Shown: positions 13,917 through 17,342 of the stretch, piece after piece
Layout: each line of letters starts with the position of its first letter
How positions within the stretch are numbered: position 1 is the first letter of the stretch
Assembly: GCA_002311385.1 (NCBI GenBank)
Contig: DCAE01000148.1
Location: forward strand, 1,769-19,110
DNA from: Dehalococcoidia bacterium UBA1141
GTDB taxonomy: Bacteria; Chloroflexota; Dehalococcoidia; Lucifugimonadales; UBA3495
DNA length: 17,342 nucleotides
Reading direction: 5' to 3'
The notes under the pieces: generated by a model
What the model was told of the DNA's origin: nothing
Database searches by the model: none
The model's input: the letters and a program-made list of their open reading frames with translations, nothing else
Program-made: the position numbers and the translations under genes

Positions 13917-15914
13917 TCACGCAGTACTGGCTCTAGGCCCAGAGGAAACTCGGGCTGGCGCTTTTACCACAGCGGTGTGTCTGACCCGTTGAGGCCAAAG
14001 AGCGACCACCGTACCCAAAACCAGCACCGGCCCGGCCACCCACATCCACCAGATTAGTGGGTTAATCAATATTCTGAAGCCTACGCTACCATTGTCCAGG
14101 TTCTCACTGGGCACGATGAACAGGTCTTCCACCGGCGTTGACCTGATTGCAGCCCTGGTTGACGCCATGTTGAACGATGGGTAGAAAGACCGGTTGGGTT
14201 TTATGATTTCCAATAGACTGCCGTCCCGGTACACCTCCACGCTGGATATGAAATCCGTGCGATTGGACCAGGGAATCTCGGTGGTGCCAATGTACCTTAT
14301 TTCATAGTCGTCCACGACCACCGTTTCTCCCGGCGCCAGCACCACATCTTTCTGGGTACTGAAGAAAGTCGTGCCGACAACGCCCAGAGCAACCATGACG
14401 ATGGACAGGTGCACGATGTAGCCGCCGTATCTGGGCCGGTTTGCCGCAATCAAACGCAAAAAGGCCAGAGGATAAATCTCACCCGACGATCGTTGCCTGG
14501 AGCGGGTGCCTCGGTACCACTCCACAAAGATGCCAGCGGTGACTGCCGCCGCCAATCCGAAGGCAATCAAGGCGTATTCTTGCCTCACGCCCAAGGCGAG
14601 CAAAACCAACACCGTAACCGCCGCAGCGATTCCCGGTGGCATCAGCGCTCTCCGGACGCTCGCTGGCGTGGCTCTGCGCCATGGCAAAAGGGGCCCCACC
14701 CCCATGAGGAAGATTAGTCCCAACATCAGAGGACCGTTCACTTGATCGTAGAAGGGCCTGGCTACCGTTAGCTCTACACCGGTGAACAATTTGGAAATTA
14801 GAGGATATACCGTGCCCCACATAGTCACGCCAGCGATAGCCAAGAGCAGGAAGTTGTTGACCAAGAATGCAGCTTCGCGGGAGAGCATCGAGTCCAGATT
14901 TTGAGCGCTCTTGAGCAGGGGATAACGCCAGAAGAATATGATGAATGGCACCAGTATGCCTATGCCCAAGAACAGCAGGAACACCCATCCCAACGAAGAG
15001 CTCCCGAAGGAGTGGACCGATGGCACCGAGCCGCCCCTGTTCATGAACATTCCATATAACGCCAAGCCGAAGGACACGTTGATTAGGACTATGTTCCACA
15101 TTCGGAACATTCCCCGCCGTTTCTGCACCATGATGGAGTGGACGAAGGCGGTGAGGCCCAGCCAGGGCATGAACGCAGCGTTTTCCACCGGGTCCCAGAA
15201 CCAGAAACCACCCCAACCCAGAATTGTATAAGCCCACCAAGAACCCAGCAAAAGCCCCACAGCCAACATAGCCCAAGAAATGATGCCCCAAATCCTGCCC
15301 GTATCTACCCATTCATCCCCGGTTTTGCCGCCAATTAAGGAACCCATGGCAAAAGAGAACGGTATCGCCGTAGCTATCAGGCCAGCCATCAGCATCGGTG
15401 GGTGGACGAACATGCCGAAGTGGGTCAAGAGCGGATTTATTCCATCGCCGTCGAGAGGAGTAAAGGGCAGCTTGTCGAAGGGATTGGCCATGATTGACGT
15501 CACTGCCAGGAAGAATGTCAGTACCACCATCAAAACGCCTGCGGTGTAGGGCAGAGTGTCCCGAACCTTGATCGGAGCCAGCCAAATGGCCAAGGCGGAC
15601 ATCACCGCAAGACAGAAGGATATGAACAGCAGTGACCCTTCGTTGCCAGCGTAATAAGCAACCCAGGTAAACCGGTCCGGCATGGCCAATTCGCTGTGGG
15701 CGGCCACGTAGGCAACCTCAAAATCGTGGTTGATGAAAGATACAATCAGGCTAATGGTGGCCACCAAGAGCACCAGTACCAGCAGGTAGACAGCATTCCT
15801 CGAACTATCCACCAATACAGCGGAGTCCCGCGTCTTGCCAACCACAGACCCAATGGCGGCATAAGCCGCCAAGGCCAGGGCTATCCATAGAGAGATTGCG
15901 CCCAGATCAGCCAT
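13917..15914 (-). CDS. ccmF: Cytochrome c heme lyase subunit CcmF
   Basis: This 665-residue protein has about fifteen membrane segments, the usual CcmF size. The WWD heme-handling signature WGGFWFWDPVEN lies at residues 234-245. Four histidines match the conserved heme-ligand positions of CcmF: His171 (in FVHPP), His259 (in TAFVHS), His301 (in SVHSF) and His502 (in GGYIVHLS). An extracytoplasmic beta-rich domain (about 515-635) precedes the last membrane segment. CcmF takes heme from holo-CcmE and, with CcmH, attaches it to the CXXCH of apocytochrome c outside the membrane. The start ATG overlaps the ccmH stop (ATGGCTGA), so the two are translationally coupled. Confidence 0.95.
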   Translation of the reverse strand: MADLGAISLWIALALAAYAAIGSVVGKTRDSAVLVDSSRNAVYLLVLVLLVATISLIVSFINHDFEVAYVAAHSELAMPDRFTWVAYYAGNEGSLLFISFCLAVMSALAIWLAPIKVRDTLPYTAGVLMVVLTFFLAVTSIMANPFDKLPFTPLDGDGINPLLTHFGMFVHPPMLMAGLIATAIPFSFAMGSLIGGKTGDEWVDTGRIWGIISWAMLAVGLLLGSWWAYTILGWGGFWFWDPVENAAFMPWLGLTAFVHSIMVQKRRGMFRMWNIVLINVSFGLALYGMFMNRGGSVPSVHSFGSSSLGWVFLLFLGIGILVPFIIFFWRYPLLKSAQNLDSMLSREAAFLVNNFLLLAIAGVTMWGTVYPLISKLFTGVELTVARPFYDQVNGPLMLGLIFLMGVGPLLPWRRATPASVRRALMPPGIAAAVTVLVLLALGVRQEYALIAFGLAAAVTAGIFVEWYRGTRSRQRSSGEIYPLAFLRLIAANRPRYGGYIVHLSIVMVALGVVGTTFFSTQKDVVLAPGETVVVDDYEIRYIGTTEIPWSNRTDFISSVEVYRDGSLLEIIKPNRSFYPSFNMASTRAAIRSTPVEDLFIVPSENLDNGSVGFRILINPLIWWMWVAGPVLVLGTVVALWPQRVRHTAVVKAPARVSSGPRASTA

Positions 15915-16521
15915 TTCGTTCTACGTCATCCTCTCGATTAGTTTCATGCTCCCGGAGACTATCTACGCCTTCAGCGGGTTGGTCGGATGCACCGGTGTTC
16001 CCACTACCGCCTAATAGGGCCAAATCACGGTCCACTGCCACCAAAAATGGTTCCAAATCACCCTCTGGCTGGTCTGCATTCGGCACGGTTACCGGAGCAA
16101 GTTGAACGGTGTTTCGGGAAGACATGGACCTTATGATGAAGTAACCGCCCGCCAGCGCCGCCAGTATCCCGGCTATGGGCAAGACCCAAACCAGAATGTT
16201 AACCCCAGATTTCGGTGGCGCAGCCAAAACCTCCAGTCCATAGCGAGACACGAAAAAGTCCAACACTTCATCCCGGCTTGCGCCCTTGCCCAGCATATCC
16301 CGTACCACCGCCCTCATCTGCCGGGCAATCTCCACTTGAGCTTGGTCGATGGTCTCCGCCGGGCACACCGGGCACATGAGCGAACGGTCGATGGACTGAG
16401 CCTCTTTCTCACTATAGGGCTGGTTTTGGGCGAATACGTTTCCGCCATCGCTGGCGAAAGCGACAAACAATGTCACCGTAACGGCGAGTAGAGTCCATTT
16501 TCGGCTGAAACTGATATTCAT
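15907..16521 (-). CDS. ccmH: Cytochrome c maturation protein CcmH
   Basis: The protein is 204 residues: a signal peptide (about 8-31), a three-helix redox domain, a membrane segment (about 107-131) and an acidic cytoplasmic tail. The redox motif is LMCPVC with Cys50 and Cys53, followed by IDQAQVEIARQMRAVVRDML and FFVSRYGLEVLAAPP, all characteristic of CcmH/CycL. The usual LRCxxC arginine is methionine here. CcmH resolves disulfides with apocytochrome c and works with CcmF. The tail beyond the membrane segment is long (over 70 residues), which could stand in for part of a CcmI contact, but that is a guess. Its stop overlaps the ccmF start by 8 bases. No good ribosome binding site is seen. Confidence 0.93.
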   Translation of the reverse strand: MNISFSRKWTLLAVTVTLFVAFASDGGNVFAQNQPYSEKEAQSIDRSLMCPVCPAETIDQAQVEIARQMRAVVRDMLGKGASRDEVLDFFVSRYGLEVLAAPPKSGVNILVWVLPIAGILAALAGGYFIIRSMSSRNTVQLAPVTVPNADQPEGDLEPFLVAVDRDLALLGGSGNTGASDQPAEGVDSLREHETNREDDVERNG

Positions 16522-16594
16522 CTGCTGGTGGGAGGATTATCTCCCCAGTTGGCTTTCGGACGCAATACAACTTGGGTTTATACGTTAACTTTAT

Positions 16595-17296
16595 TTACCT
16601 GCTCGGGGTGGCAAATAGGCGAGCCAACGACGCTAAATCCGGCACTTCAAGGTCTGGCTGGCTATCCACCAAAGGTGTGGATGCGGCCCCACTACGATTT
16701 ACCCAGACCGTCTTCCAGCCCAAGGAGCTGGCCGGTGCGATGTCGTGGAATTGGCTCTGGGCCACATGAACGTGCTGGGACGGATCTACTCCCATGATTC
16801 GCCGAGCGAAGTGGAAATTCTCTGGTGAGGGTTTGTATGACCCAATCTGTTCCGAAGTAATCACCCAATCGAATTCTGTGCCCAGATGCACTTGAGACAA
16901 TTGAAACATGTCGTCATCAACATTGGAGAGTATGGCTAATTTGAATCTGGAACCCAGCATCGTTAATGCGTCAACAGTGTCTGGAAATGGAGGCCAATCT
17001 CCCACAGAATCGGCTAGAATCTGCTGCCCACACGATTCATTTTCCAGGTCTATCCCGAAGTGGCTGCAAAAACTGGCGGCAACTCCTCGCAGAACTCCTC
17101 TGTAATTTACGAATGGAGTTTGATGTTGGACTTGCCGTTCGAATCGCCCATAAAGTTCAAGCAACTCTCTATCAGGTGTTTCGATGCTGTAGCGAGCGCA
17201 CAGAGGATGAATAGCGGACAATATGCCGGATTCCCAGTCGATGAGGGTACCGTAGCAGTCGAAGCTAAGAACGGTGACGTCAGTGAAATCCAGCAT
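16595..17296 (-). CDS. HAD superfamily hydrolase, haloacid dehalogenase type II-like
   Basis: The protein is 233 residues and cytosolic. The nucleophile is Asp13 in SFDCYGTLIDWE; the residue two positions on is Tyr15, not the Asp of HAD phosphatases, as in L-2-haloacid dehalogenases. Motif II is Ser124-Asn125 (ILSNVDDD), motif III Lys155 (SYKPSPENF) and motif IV HVAQSQFHDI with Asp185. The family hydrolyses (S)-2-haloacids, but many homologues have other or unknown substrates, and I cannot confirm the halide-binding residues. It precedes ccmH by 73 bases on the same strand; no functional link to cytochrome maturation is evident. The ATG at 17296 lacks a visible ribosome binding site. Confidence 0.85.
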   Translation of the reverse strand: MLDFTDVTVLSFDCYGTLIDWESGILSAIHPLCARYSIETPDRELLELYGRFERQVQHQTPFVNYRGVLRGVAASFCSHFGIDLENESCGQQILADSVGDWPPFPDTVDALTMLGSRFKLAILSNVDDDMFQLSQVHLGTEFDWVITSEQIGSYKPSPENFHFARRIMGVDPSQHVHVAQSQFHDIAPASSLGWKTVWVNRSGAASTPLVDSQPDLEVPDLASLARLFATPSR

Positions 17297-17342
17297 AGAG
17301 AGAATACCGGGCCAAACGGCCGACGTTACTTGGGTCTGCTGA

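Noticed and set aside
14479..15312. Long minus-strand ORF (277 codons) inside ccmF
   Set aside because: It is an out-of-frame shadow of the well-supported ccmF coding sequence.

Overview
The window is bacterial, gene-dense and moderately GC-rich. I see 16 protein-coding genes, one of them cut by the left edge, plus one clear pseudogene. There are no RNA genes, insertion sequences or CRISPR arrays. The gene mix (small-molecule enzymes of the FAH, CMD, SDR and lactonase families, a CHASE/PAS sensor relic, and a System I cytochrome c maturation cluster with a CcmI-like zinc-ribbon protein) would fit a Chloroflexota bacterium of the SAR202/Dehalococcoidia kind. That placement is inference from family recognition, not from any marker gene.

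Left part (1-5640) is a patchwork of short units on both strands. It holds the glutaminase half of NAD+ synthase (minus, cut by the edge), an MFS transporter (plus), a SAM methyltransferase with a TTG start (minus), a SIS-domain sugar-phosphate isomerase-like protein (plus) ended by a hairpin terminator, a CMD/AhpD-family protein (plus), and an FAH-family hydrolase (minus) that converges on a second hairpin.

Middle (5641-9261): a 317-bp divergent control region carries a 12-bp direct repeat and a 16-bp inverted repeat. It precedes an SDR protein that lacks its catalytic Ser and Tyr, and a 6-phosphogluconolactonase-type beta-propeller protein. These two are probably co-transcribed. Next comes a decayed minus-strand CHASE-PAS-PAS sensor gene. 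It has lost its 5' part, carries an in-frame TAG, and at its 3' end runs into the last codons of a KdpE/OmpR-type response regulator in another frame.

Right part (9269-17296) is all minus strand: a HAD type II protein, then a cytochrome c maturation run in the order ccmH, ccmF, CcmI-like zinc-ribbon protein, large two-membrane-segment protein with a regulatory-like beta domain, and TlpA/CcmG thioredoxin. A lipoprotein and a ROK sugar kinase follow. CcmH and the TlpA protein would keep apocytochrome CXXCH cysteines reduced, and CcmF would attach heme. The two proteins between them share a short helical motif and are the least described part of the set. ccmA, B, C and E are not in the window.

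The observations most worth checking are the SDR with a missing catalytic pair, the two non-canonical proteins in the ccm cluster, the multiply damaged sensor gene with its response-regulator tail, and a nested inverted repeat between the methyltransferase and the SIS gene.
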